The notes under the pieces are model-generated. The model did not search any database, was not told the DNA's origin, and was given only the letters and a program-made list of their open reading frames with translations. A stretch of DNA of 60,391 nucleotides from Laspinema palackyanum D2c (GTDB lineage: Bacteria; Cyanobacteriota; Cyanobacteriia; Cyanobacteriales; Laspinemataceae). The translations under genes and the position numbers were made by a program. The stretch spans positions 1 through 60,391 of the forward strand of contig NZ_JAMXFD010000032.1 of NCBI RefSeq assembly GCF_025370875.1. The letters run 5' to 3'. Shown in pieces: positions 1 through 7,614 of the stretch. How positions within the stretch are numbered: the first letter of the stretch is position 1; every line of letters begins with the position of its first letter.

Positions 1-624
1 TTGCCGCTAATCCCCCAATCTATTGCTAGTATTGGTTTCTAGCGAACGAGTCGCACCCGCGTCTTAAGACCGGGGAGTAGTCAATAATGGTTTGCTTCGT
101 TGTTGAGTACCGAGAAGTTATTGGCAATTCCTTTCAGAATGTGTCCCGATGCAAAGACAAATAATCGTTAAGCGATCGCCCCAAAAATCAAGACTCACAA
201 TAATAGCGATCGCATACCGCAAACCCTTTAGCAGATAGATAATTGAGGATATTGTGCTTCATCAGAACAAGTAATCGTGGTGACTTGACAATTAGCCAAA
301 AACAGAGTTATAATTTTCCTACCAGATCGGTGATAAAACTTGAGTCGGTACGCAGTAACCCACAGTGAGGTTATCATTTTCTCTCGTTGGGTTGCGTTCC
401 TTAACCCAAGCTAAAAGATCGGCGATCGCACTTTATGGAGATGAATGTTGATGCGATCGCCTAGATATTACGAATTATGGTAATGGTGATCGCCTTTAAT
501 AGATGATTTTTGAGGTGATCAGTGCATAACACATCATTGGTGTGGGCAAAAGCGTAGTCTTCTGGTGAAGAGTAAAATTTCTCTGGAACTCAATTAGTCC
601 GTTAGCCGAAAACAGAGGACATAA
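1..624. other. Gene-free left edge
   Basis: I see no convincing reading frame here. The stretch holds several HIP1-like GCGATCGC sites, one copy of a 35-bp imperfect repeat (91-125) that recurs at 2510-2544, and a GTTAGCC heptamer at 601-607 just before the DUF262 gene that resembles the end of an integron attC site. Confidence 0.6.
91..125 (+). repeat. Left copy of imperfect 35-bp direct repeat
   Basis: The stretch starts TTTGCTTCGTTG and contains CCGAGAAG. It matches 31 of 35 positions with 2510-2544, in the same orientation. Both copies are followed within about 60 bases by a similar AATAATC...AAGCGATCGCC stretch. The pair brackets the DUF262 gene. Confidence 0.7.
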
Positions 625-2370
625 ATGTCGAAACTCAATGTTGATCAAAAGTCCATATTTGACTTATTGTCGCACAAAAAATCTGACTTCCTCATCCCTG
701 ATTACCAAAGACCATATGCTTGGGATGATCAACAATGTCAAACTCTTTGGGATGACTTATTTTTATTTTCTTTTCCCAATAATAATTGTGATGAATTCAA
801 CCGTGACGAAGAAGAATATTTTCTTGGATCAATAGTTACATTTAAAAATGAAAATGGGAAGTCAGAGGTGATTGACGGGCAACAGCGACTTACTACACTA
901 TTATTAATCCTTCGTGCCTTTTATGACAAATTTTCAAATATGCAGGACATAAATTCTAGGCGTACTAGGGAACGAATTGAGAAGTGTATATGGAAAACTG
1001 ACACCTTTGGTAGCGCAGACAAATCACTATTAAAAATAGACTCCGAAGTAGCTACCGACAACGACAAAGATGAATTTCTTGACCTGCTAAGGACTGGCGA
1101 TATAAAGGCTGGCGCCAAGAGTCAATACGTTCAAAATTACAAATTCTTTCAAAATAAAATAGAAGATTTTTTACAAGGTTTTGCTAGTTATTTCCCATAT
1201 TTTCCTACTCGAATTTTAGACAACTGTATTCTTTTACCTATTGAGGCAGAGTCCCAAGATACGGCATTACGAATTTTTTCGACACTAAACGATCGGGGTC
1301 TTCCACTTTCAGATGCTGATATTTTTAAAGCCCAGTTTTATAAATACTTTAGCGACTCCAATAAGAAAGATGAATTTATCAAGGACTGGAAAGAACTTGA
1401 GGAATTATCAAATACAGTGTTTCATCCAATAAGTGGTACACCAATGGATGATCTATTTTCTCGATATATGTATTTTCTGCGAGCAAAAGAAGGAAATAAA
1501 AGTTCAACTACGGAATCACTGCGAAAGTTTTATGAACGGAATAAATATCAATACTTAAAGAAAGAAAATACTATAGGTGATCTAAAAACACTGGCTATTT
1601 TTTGGAAAAGTATCATCCTTCAAGACAAAGGACGATTCTCGGATAGCATTCTTAAAAAACTGTTTGTACTACATTTTGCTCCAAATGGAATGTGGCAAAA
1701 TATTACATCTGTCTATTTTTTGCAAAACAAGAACAGCGAAGGTCTTCTGGAGGAAAGCGCTTTTGGCACTTTCCTTGATCGAATTACGGCTTTTATATTT
1801 GCATACGCAATAACTAATCCTGGAGTAAATGCCCTTCGTACTCCTGTGTACGATGAAATGATTACCATTGTTAATGGGTCAATCGCTACTTTTTCAAAGT
1901 ATAAGTTTAATGAGACTCAATCTCGCGCTCAATTTGAAAATTATACATTTACGAACAAAAGGTCAATTACACGCTCCATGATAACTTGGTATGCCCATTC
2001 TTTCCCAGAACAAAAACTCCTTGATTTGAAGCAAGGATTCGATATCGAACATATCTATTCGAGAAAGCGACAAGATATCGAAGGTGGTTTAAAAAACGAG
2101 AGCAATCTTGAATCCTTGGGGAATAAAATACTTCTGGAAGAAAGTATAAATATAAGAGCATCTGATTACCGATTTGAAGATAAGAAGAAAATATATAGTG
2201 GTATACAGCGTCGTGGGAAATGTAAAGACCCAAGCCAAATTCATGAAATTAACAATATTATTGAGTTGAAGGAGTTTGACGAAAACCAGGTGATTACAAG
2301 AAGTAAAAATATTCATGATCGTTTTTTTCAATTTTTAAATGAACAAGACCTGATTGAGGTTCAGCAGTGA
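625..2370 (+). CDS. DUF262/DUF1524 (GmrSD-like) protein
   Basis: This 581-residue protein has the DUF262 signature near its N-terminus: an IPDYQRPYAW block at about residues 24-33 and the DGQQRLTTL ParB/Srx-like motif at 84-92. The C-terminus carries a DUF1524-type HNH-like block with DIEHI at 473-477. Both halves of the GmrS/GmrD arrangement are thus in one chain, as in single-chain type IV restriction enzymes that use a nucleotide to cut modified (for example glucosylated) phage DNA. An anti-phage role is inferred; DUF262 proteins are diverse and many are uncharacterised. The start follows an AGAGGA ribosome site at 614-619. The gene is clearly more AT-rich than its neighbours and stands alone, which suggests horizontal transfer. 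Flanking repeats and attC-like heptamers support this. Confidence 0.85.
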   Translation: MSKLNVDQKSIFDLLSHKKSDFLIPDYQRPYAWDDQQCQTLWDDLFLFSFPNNNCDEFNRDEEEYFLGSIVTFKNENGKSEVIDGQQRLTTLLLILRAFYDKFSNMQDINSRRTRERIEKCIWKTDTFGSADKSLLKIDSEVATDNDKDEFLDLLRTGDIKAGAKSQYVQNYKFFQNKIEDFLQGFASYFPYFPTRILDNCILLPIEAESQDTALRIFSTLNDRGLPLSDADIFKAQFYKYFSDSNKKDEFIKDWKELEELSNTVFHPISGTPMDDLFSRYMYFLRAKEGNKSSTTESLRKFYERNKYQYLKKENTIGDLKTLAIFWKSIILQDKGRFSDSILKKLFVLHFAPNGMWQNITSVYFLQNKNSEGLLEESAFGTFLDRITAFIFAYAITNPGVNALRTPVYDEMITIVNGSIATFSKYKFNETQSRAQFENYTFTNKRSITRSMITWYAHSFPEQKLLDLKQGFDIEHIYSRKRQDIEGGLKNESNLESLGNKILLEESINIRASDYRFEDKKKIYSGIQRRGKCKDPSQIHEINNIIELKEFDENQVITRSKNIHDRFFQFLNEQDLIEVQQ

Positions 2371-2387
2371 ATCGGCAATAAATATTC

Positions 2388-2493
2388 GCCTAACAAAGCG
2401 TTCACCTCACGGGGAAGTCGCGCACATGAATGCCGACATTATACCGAAGCAGATACGCTTATTAAAATTGTCTGTTTTTAGCCCAGATTAGGC
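2388..2493 (+). other. Possible degenerate attC-like site
   Basis: Seventeen bases after the DUF262 stop codon is GCCTAACAAAGCG, which fits the integron attC R'' box (RYYYAAC) and its usual continuation. A weak R' box, ATTAGGC (consensus GTTRRRY), lies at 2487-2493, and CGCTT at 2456-2460 could pair with AAGCG at 2396-2400. The pairing is incomplete, so this is only a candidate. Confidence 0.3.
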
Positions 2494-2509
2494 AATCAAA
2501 AATGATTTA

Positions 2510-2544
2510 TTTGCTTCGTTGATGAGTTCCGAGAAGCTATAGGC
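2510..2544 (+). repeat. Right copy of imperfect 35-bp direct repeat
   Basis: Partner of 91-125, with four mismatches, followed by AATAATCAATAAGCGATCGCC at 2556-2576. The copies lie about 2.4 kb apart on either side of the DUF262 gene. Confidence 0.7.
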
Positions 2545-2626
2545 GACCGCTAAAGATTAATAATCAATAAGCGATCGCCTCCTTCAATCTCATCCCCACA
2601 ACAAGCGATCGCCTTCTTCTTCTTGA

Positions 2627-3961
2627 TTAAACTTGACCGATCGCTTTCACCGCAGCCAGATACCGCTCCTTCACATTTTCGTAGTCTAACTCCTCCGCAA
2701 TTCCTTCCTGGCTACCGCGTTCAATCATATCGGCATGACGCTGTAGTGTGGTTCGGTCTGGTATTCGGTGAGTAAAAGGCGCGATCGCCGAGATCGCCTC
2801 TAACAAACGCATCGTCACCGCAACACTCGACTTTCCATACTGCCGAATCTGGTTGAAAGCCGCATCCGTCGCATCCGCAAACGAGATCGGTTCAGCGATG
2901 ATCCGAAGCTGATTGTGGTCATCGTAGCGATAGGGAGAAGGAATTTCTCTTTGGGCTAAATGACAAAGAGCCGCGCTCAGTTGATCGATGCAGCGGATGG
3001 CAGTAAACGGATCATTAATACCTGGAGAAAGGGCGCGTACTGCAATCTCAACCAGTTGGTCGATGGGAAACTCCACATCTTGCTGCTCTGTGCGCTGTGA
3101 ACCGAGAACAAAAGCCTCGTTGATCTGGACTGCAAGCTTTTTGTTTACCTTTTCTTCAGGAAAGACCCGTACAATTTCACTTCCTTTTACCACAAAGCGA
3201 CCAGGACGCTGCTGAACCCGCAATAACAGATTATTCTCTGTCGCAATCTGCATCAGTTGCTTGTCATTAATCGTTTGAATGTAGCCACTGGCGATAGTCT
3301 TAATAGGACAGGCAACTCGATCGAAGTCAGCAGGAATAGCGGCTAGGCTCTCCTCCTCTAGATGCTTTGATGTATTCCGTCCAATTCTGTCAGGAAAGAG
3401 CCGATCGATCGCAACATCAAGATCAGACCCCACTTGTTTTATGATCTGATCGACCTGAATTGATGAGGCTGAATGATGAATAAAGTAAATCAATACGCCA
3501 ACACTGGCGATCGCCAAGCCAAGGCCGATGGTCACTGCCAGGTGAGGGACAAACTCATCTTTTTCCACCCCATTGATCGTTCGCAGCACCATCAAGCTAT
3601 ACACAAACGTGGAAATGAAAGTTCCCAGTACAATTTGGTTGCCCGTGTCTTGCATAAAGGTCCGCAGCAAGCGCGGCCCAAACTGGGAAGAGGCAAGCTG
3701 AAGTGCCACGATTGTAATAGAAAAGGCAGTGGTAGCAACAGTCACCATTGAACCCGCGATCGCAGAAAGAATGGCCCGTGAACCATTAGGCCCTAGAGAA
3801 TAAGCCCAGTCTATGTTTTCGATGATAGTGGCTTCTTGCCTGTGGTCAATCCAGATGGTAATAAAGGAAAGGGCGATCGCCAGCAACACCATCAGGGTTG
3901 GCACAAACCAGAAACTGGAATTTAATGAGTCCCACAGTTTAGCTAACTTAGCGTATTTCAT
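2627..3961 (-). CDS. DUF2254 family membrane protein
   Basis: The 444-residue protein fits the DUF2254 family in length and layout. There are about four hydrophobic segments in the first 170 residues (near 17-37, 62-92, 105-130 and 140-163), then a long soluble half. The conserved-looking ALQLASSQFGPR stretch between the second and third segments and the ALSPGINDPFTA block near residue 310 are the features I used. The family is thought to lie in the cytoplasmic membrane and its function is unknown. The gene stands alone on the minus strand, about 160 bases downstream of the PPK2 gene with a PPK2 remnant between them. The start ATG is at 3959-3961. Confidence 0.85.
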   Translation of the reverse strand: MKYAKLAKLWDSLNSSFWFVPTLMVLLAIALSFITIWIDHRQEATIIENIDWAYSLGPNGSRAILSAIAGSMVTVATTAFSITIVALQLASSQFGPRLLRTFMQDTGNQIVLGTFISTFVYSLMVLRTINGVEKDEFVPHLAVTIGLGLAIASVGVLIYFIHHSASSIQVDQIIKQVGSDLDVAIDRLFPDRIGRNTSKHLEEESLAAIPADFDRVACPIKTIASGYIQTINDKQLMQIATENNLLLRVQQRPGRFVVKGSEIVRVFPEEKVNKKLAVQINEAFVLGSQRTEQQDVEFPIDQLVEIAVRALSPGINDPFTAIRCIDQLSAALCHLAQREIPSPYRYDDHNQLRIIAEPISFADATDAAFNQIRQYGKSSVAVTMRLLEAISAIAPFTHRIPDRTTLQRHADMIERGSQEGIAEELDYENVKERYLAAVKAIGQV

Positions 3962-4002
3962 CGATAGTATAGCAACCGCTTTCAGCGGTTAGGGGCTAGG
4001 GG

Positions 4003-4107
4003 CTAGGGCGTCGGGAAAGAAGGGGAAGAAGGGAATAGAATAAACTGGGTGTCAATGATGCCAGCTACTACAAGGCGAGTAAACCATTGGCGATCGCTAA
4101 AATCAAC
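4003..4107 (-). pseudogene. Remnant of a second PPK2 gene
   Basis: Plus-strand bases 4043-4089 match 4211-4257 inside the intact PPK2 gene at roughly 80 percent. On the minus strand they still encode [16 protein letters not shown], against [16 protein letters not shown] in the intact protein. The frame then runs into unrelated sequence and a TAG at 4003-4005. It lies directly downstream of the intact gene in the same orientation, as expected for a decayed tandem duplicate. Confidence 0.7.
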
Positions 4108-4119
4108 CAATTCTCATCC

Positions 4120-5037
4120 TTATTTCTGGCTCTCCAGAATTTTCTTCGCATTCAAAAGCTCTTGATGTTGCTCTTTACTAAGCGTAGGATATTTGAGATT
4201 CAGTTCCTTCAACTGGGTGTAAATGATCCCCGCCACAACCAGACGAGTAAACCATTTATGATCGGCGGGGATAATGTACCAAGGGGCATATTTTGTACTG
4301 GTGTGATTGAACATATCCTCATAGACAGCCATATAGTCATCCCAAAAGCTACGCTCATTTGCATCATTTTCAGAGAATTTCCAATTCTTTTCAGGGCGAT
4401 TAATCCGTTCTAAAAAACGGTCTTTCTGCTCCTCTTTAGATACATTTAGAAAAAACTTGAGGATGATCGTTCCATTATTGACCAGATGCTTCTCAAAGTT
4501 GTTGATTTCCTGAAAGCGGCGCTTCCAAATATCATTATCAGTTATGCTAACCGGGAGAGATCGCTGCTCTAGGATTTCTGGATGTACTCTTGTTACTAAA
4601 ATTTCTTCGTAATAAGAACGATTAAAAATGCCAATTCGTCCTCTTTCGGGTAAAGCCTTAGAACATCGCCACAAATAGTCATGGTTTAACTCTTGCGTAG
4701 ATGGAGCTTTAAAGCTATGCACTTGACATCCTTGAGGATTAATCCCAGACATAACGTGCTTGATGGTACTATCTTTTCCCGCCGCATCCATAGCCTGAAA
4801 GATGATTAGCACAGCATGGGTGTTTTCGGCATAGAGAACATCCTGATATTCAGCTAACGCATCAATACCTTCCTTTAATTGACCTTTAGCTTTCGACTTT
4901 TTGAGGTGATCGGCTTTATAGCCTGGATCGTAGTCTTTGGCAAGAGAAATTTTTCGTTCTGGTGGCACAATAAAAGGACGAATCAAATCGTCAAGTTTTT
5001 CGATTGGGAATAAATTATCAGATTGATGATCTGTCAT
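4120..5037 (-). CDS. ppk2: Polyphosphate kinase 2 family protein
   Basis: PPK2 enzymes transfer phosphate between polyphosphate and nucleoside mono- or diphosphates. The Walker A-like [10 protein letters not shown] is at about residues 82-91, followed by the [17 protein letters not shown] block and the lid/base region with [18 protein letters not shown]. At about 305 residues it has the length of single-domain PPK2 proteins. I prefer the ATG at 5037 over the upstream TTG at 5052, because a GAGAG ribosome site (5043-5047) lies just before the ATG. Whether it prefers AMP, ADP or both cannot be read from the sequence. It sits 48 bases downstream of the desaturase gene on the same strand and shares an 18-base leader sequence with it. 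Confidence 0.9.
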   Translation of the reverse strand: MTDHQSDNLFPIEKLDDLIRPFIVPPERKISLAKDYDPGYKADHLKKSKAKGQLKEGIDALAEYQDVLYAENTHAVLIIFQAMDAAGKDSTIKHVMSGINPQGCQVHSFKAPSTQELNHDYLWRCSKALPERGRIGIFNRSYYEEILVTRVHPEILEQRSLPVSITDNDIWKRRFQEINNFEKHLVNNGTIILKFFLNVSKEEQKDRFLERINRPEKNWKFSENDANERSFWDDYMAVYEDMFNHTSTKYAPWYIIPADHKWFTRLVVAGIIYTQLKELNLKYPTLSKEQHQELLNAKKILESQK

Positions 5038-5040
5038 GTT

Positions 5041-5058
5041 TTTAACTCTCAAATATTA
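5041..5058 (-). repeat. 18-bp leader repeat, copy at ppk2
   Basis: The minus strand reads TAATATTTGAGAGTTAAA, immediately upstream of the ppk2 ATG and including its GAGAG ribosome site. An identical 18-mer is at 6297-6314, in front of the desaturase gene. Confidence 0.75.
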
Positions 5059-5085
5059 GTAAAAAACAAAAAGTTGCAGACGAAA

Positions 5086-6282
5086 TTATTCACTGCAATC
5101 ATTTAAGATTGTGCCTGGGGCATCGGAACCATTATCGATCGCTCTTGCCGAAAAAGGCTCAAAAAATCTAAAAGTAGTTCCCATTTTTCGTAGCCAACGA
5201 TAATGGGATGATAATCCTGACCAAAAAGAAATATGTTGGTTATATCTCACTCCATATTCTCGACAAGTATGCTCCACGATTTTAGATATTTCAGGATAGT
5301 TAATATGGCAGATATTGGGAAATAAATGATGCTCAATTTGAAAATTCAATCCACCCATAAACCATGTCATAAAATGGTTATTCCGAGAGAAGTTTATCGT
5401 TGTTTCGAGCTGATGCACCGCCCAATCTTTCTCAATGAGACTCAACTCGGCAATTGGTAATGGGAAATCGGCTTCTTCGACCACATGAGCTAATTGAAAT
5501 ACTACGCTCAACACTACTCCCAAGGTGAAAGCTACTAATCCATAGCTCGCTAAAACTTGCCATAGCCCATGAAATTGTAAGGGAATCACAAAGGCAAGCG
5601 CGAAAAATACCAGTTTGCCACCAAAAAATATCACTAGATTACTAGACTTAGGACGTGGATAGCGGCGATCGCCAATTTTGCCAGCGATCAGACAATAAAA
5701 ATCATCATAAAAATGCCACTTAATCGCTAAAAATCCATACAACAACCACAAATAATAATGTTGCCAACGATGGAAGGCTAAGTGCGGATGAGAAGGAGAA
5801 AGTCGCCCAAAAATTCCCACATCCAAATCCTTGTCATAACCAGCAATATTGGTATAAGTATGATGGAGAACATCGTGCTTCCAATGCCAAAGATAAGAAC
5901 TGCCGCCAATCAAATCTAAACTCATCGCCATGAGCTTATTAACCCATAGCGAATCGGAATATGCGTGATGTGCGCCATCATGTTGAATACCAAAACCAAT
6001 GCCTGCGGTAACGACACCGAGCATAATGCACAAGGGAATTACCTGCCACCATGTCTGAGCTACCAAAACTAATAGAGAATATAATCCGAAAAAGCTAAAC
6101 AACAAGATAATAGTTTTCGCATACATTTGTGGACAATCACGAGCCTTGCGATCAGGATTTTGAAAAAGTTCGTCAACCCTTCGTTTTAGTTCTGTCTTAA
6201 ACCCACTATTCTTGCCAAATTTCAATTTTTTTGCGGCCTCTTTTTCAAGAACCACAGACTGATGAGATTTGTTGACTTGCAT
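5086..6282 (-). CDS. Membrane fatty acid (acyl-lipid) desaturase
   Basis: This 398-residue membrane enzyme has the three histidine boxes that bind the di-iron centre: HDGAHH at 101-106, HDVLHH at 136-141 and QIEHH at 315-319. The glutamine in the third box is typical of front-end (delta-6/delta-5 type) desaturases and their sphingolipid relatives, such as cyanobacterial DesD. Hydrophobic segments lie near 55-100 and 215-265. There is no fused cytochrome b5 domain, so it likely uses ferredoxin, as other cyanobacterial desaturases do. It would introduce a double bond into glycerolipid acyl chains in the membrane. The exact position is not readable, so I give no symbol. It is followed by ppk2 on the same strand. 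Confidence 0.88.
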   Translation of the reverse strand: MQVNKSHQSVVLEKEAAKKLKFGKNSGFKTELKRRVDELFQNPDRKARDCPQMYAKTIILLFSFFGLYSLLVLVAQTWWQVIPLCIMLGVVTAGIGFGIQHDGAHHAYSDSLWVNKLMAMSLDLIGGSSYLWHWKHDVLHHTYTNIAGYDKDLDVGIFGRLSPSHPHLAFHRWQHYYLWLLYGFLAIKWHFYDDFYCLIAGKIGDRRYPRPKSSNLVIFFGGKLVFFALAFVIPLQFHGLWQVLASYGLVAFTLGVVLSVVFQLAHVVEEADFPLPIAELSLIEKDWAVHQLETTINFSRNNHFMTWFMGGLNFQIEHHLFPNICHINYPEISKIVEHTCREYGVRYNQHISFWSGLSSHYRWLRKMGTTFRFFEPFSARAIDNGSDAPGTILNDCSE

Positions 6283-6296
6283 TTTGTTGTACCGTA

Positions 6297-6314
6297 TTTA
6301 ACTCTCAAATATTA
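6297..6314 (-). repeat. 18-bp leader repeat, copy at desaturase gene
   Basis: Identical to 5041-5058. Here it lies 15-32 bases upstream of the desaturase ATG, so the copy is in the 5' leader but not at ribosome-site distance. Confidence 0.75.
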
Positions 6315-6350
6315 ATATCTTGGGTAAGCGATTCACAATCTCTTCTATAC

Positions 6351-6536
6351 CTAATCATGCAAACGCACGCGCCGTAACAACATGGCATTAATTGAAACAA
6401 TAACCGTCGAAATGCTCATCAGGACTGCACCCACAGCAGGCGATAAGATAATGCCGAACGGTGCTGCAATTCCTGCCGCCAAGGGAATGCCAATGACGTT
6501 TTCTGGATTAAAATGGACCTGGCTTTTTTTAAACAA
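6351..6536 (-). pseudogene. C-terminal fragment of a CopB-type P1B ATPase
   Basis: The frame encodes VIGIPLAAG, then [20 protein letters not shown] and LLRR. This is the last transmembrane pair and tail of heavy-metal P-type ATPases, closest in style to the CopB branch. Only about 50 residues are recognisable. The upstream part turns into unrelated sequence, with in-frame stops further up, and none of the catalytic motifs (DKTGT, HP, GDGxND) is present. It is a relic, not a functional transporter. Confidence 0.7.
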
Positions 6537-6934
6537 GTTGAAATCATGGCAATGGCCCGGTCCAAAATTTAGGCAAATAATCTCTTTAGTTTCTTGATTC
6601 GATGACCACTTGCATTTTTATGCTGTGGTATTTTTTCTTTCCTGCCTGAGTAGTATTTTTTCTGCATTTTCGGCAATGACTAAACGCTCTATCCCTTGTA
6701 CAGCAATCGGTCTAGCTGTCTTGTCCCCCTCTCAGATTAACAAGTTGCGAGGCGCGATTGCATCTTCCTAACGGTATAAATAATATTTCTGTCTAATTCT
6801 GTCTAATTCGGTTGGTCGATTTCATCCTGATTTCATTTTTTCGGGAAAAGCTTAGAAGTGAGTGCTGCCGGGAAGTTGCGAGAAACTTGCCGGGTAAGTC
6901 CAAAAGCCCGCATCCGCACGCCGCAAATTAGGGC

Positions 6935-6966
6935 TTGACTCTCCAGTTAACTAGAGAATTTAGACT
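6935..6966 (+). promoter_or_regulatory. MerR-family metal-responsive promoter
   Basis: A TTGACT -35 (6935-6940) and a TAGACT -10 (6961-6966) are separated by 20 bases, the over-long spacing used by MerR-family activators. The spacer contains the dyad CTCCAGTTAACTAGAG (6941-6956), palindromic except for one base pair. This layout closely resembles ZntR/CueR/CoaR-type operators. No merR-like gene is in the window. Confidence 0.7.
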
Positions 6967-6982
6967 ATAAAAAAGAAACTAA

Positions 6983-7105
6983 ATGGAGATAAAGCCTACG
7001 CAACTGATTTCTTTAAAAACTGGCTTTTTGGCGTTTAGCCTTGTGGCGATCGCCTCCATAATATGTAGCAGATTTTTAAGTCAAAATATGCTTATGTCTC
7101 CGTAA
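6983..7105 (+). CDS. Possible 40-residue membrane peptide
   Basis: This is the first ATG frame behind the MerR-type promoter, 17 bases after its -10. It encodes 40 residues with one hydrophobic stretch, FLAFSLVAIASIICS, near residues 15-29, ending in TAA at 7103-7105. There is no clear ribosome site and I do not recognise it. It may be a small metal-induced membrane peptide, or the leftover start of a lost efflux gene. Confidence 0.3.
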   Translation: MEIKPTQLISLKTGFLAFSLVAIASIICSRFLSQNMLMSP

Positions 7106-7158
7106 AAATAGCCTTCTTATCCGATAGGTATAGCACTCTAATCTATAACCCGCAAAGC

Positions 7159-7338
7159 TTACATCTGCCGCTGGATTTGGCTGGCGGCATCGGTCCCACT
7201 GGATTTTTCGATTTCGGCACGGAGAATATCAAACGCGCGCTCGCTCAAACGAACCATAAACAGCACCTGGGTAATGGGTTCTGGTCTGCTGGGATGGCCT
7301 GGGCGCAGCCTCTGCTCAGGAGTCCGGAAAGCCCTTAA
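7159..7338 (-). pseudogene. Unidentified C-terminal-like frame
   Basis: A 59-codon open frame ends at TAA 7159-7161. Its last part (ITQVLFMVRLSERAFDILRA and on to SQIQRQM) has a protein-like composition. The only starts are an internal GTG (7264-7266) or ATG (7255-7257), giving 35 or 32 residues. I do not recognise the family. It may be a small gene or the tail of a deleted one. Confidence 0.25.
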
Positions 7339-7614
7339 TTAAAGACAGTACGGACCTTTTTTTCCATTCTGTAATTATCTCATAACCAGATTGAGGCCAA
7401 TCTAAATCCATCCTAAAATCCATTGACACCGAATCCGAGCAGGAGTCCCCCGCGAAAAATGTTTAGAACCGGGAAAGCGATCGCCTATAATAGCCGGAAT
7501 GTGTCGGAAATCCCCCACTCGTTCTCGTCCAGCCTTCTGTATTCTCCTGGCCGATCGCCAGCGACTTCAACCGACTCCCATCAACACCGCGCTTCACCCC
7601 TTTGAATACCAAAT

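Larger units (their letters stand above)
6537..7614. other. 1.1-kb gap with decayed sequence
   Basis: I see no intact conventional gene. The gap holds a MerR-type promoter (6935-6966) with a 40-codon frame behind it, and an anonymous open minus-strand frame (7159-7338). An imperfect hairpin CCGGGAAGTT/AACTTGCCGG lies near 6870-6895. The rest is featureless to me. Confidence 0.5.

Noticed and set aside
7423-7605. A 60-codon frame upstream of the SLC13 gene
   Set aside because: Its composition is rich in Ser, Pro and Arg, as in random frames, and it has no ribosome site.
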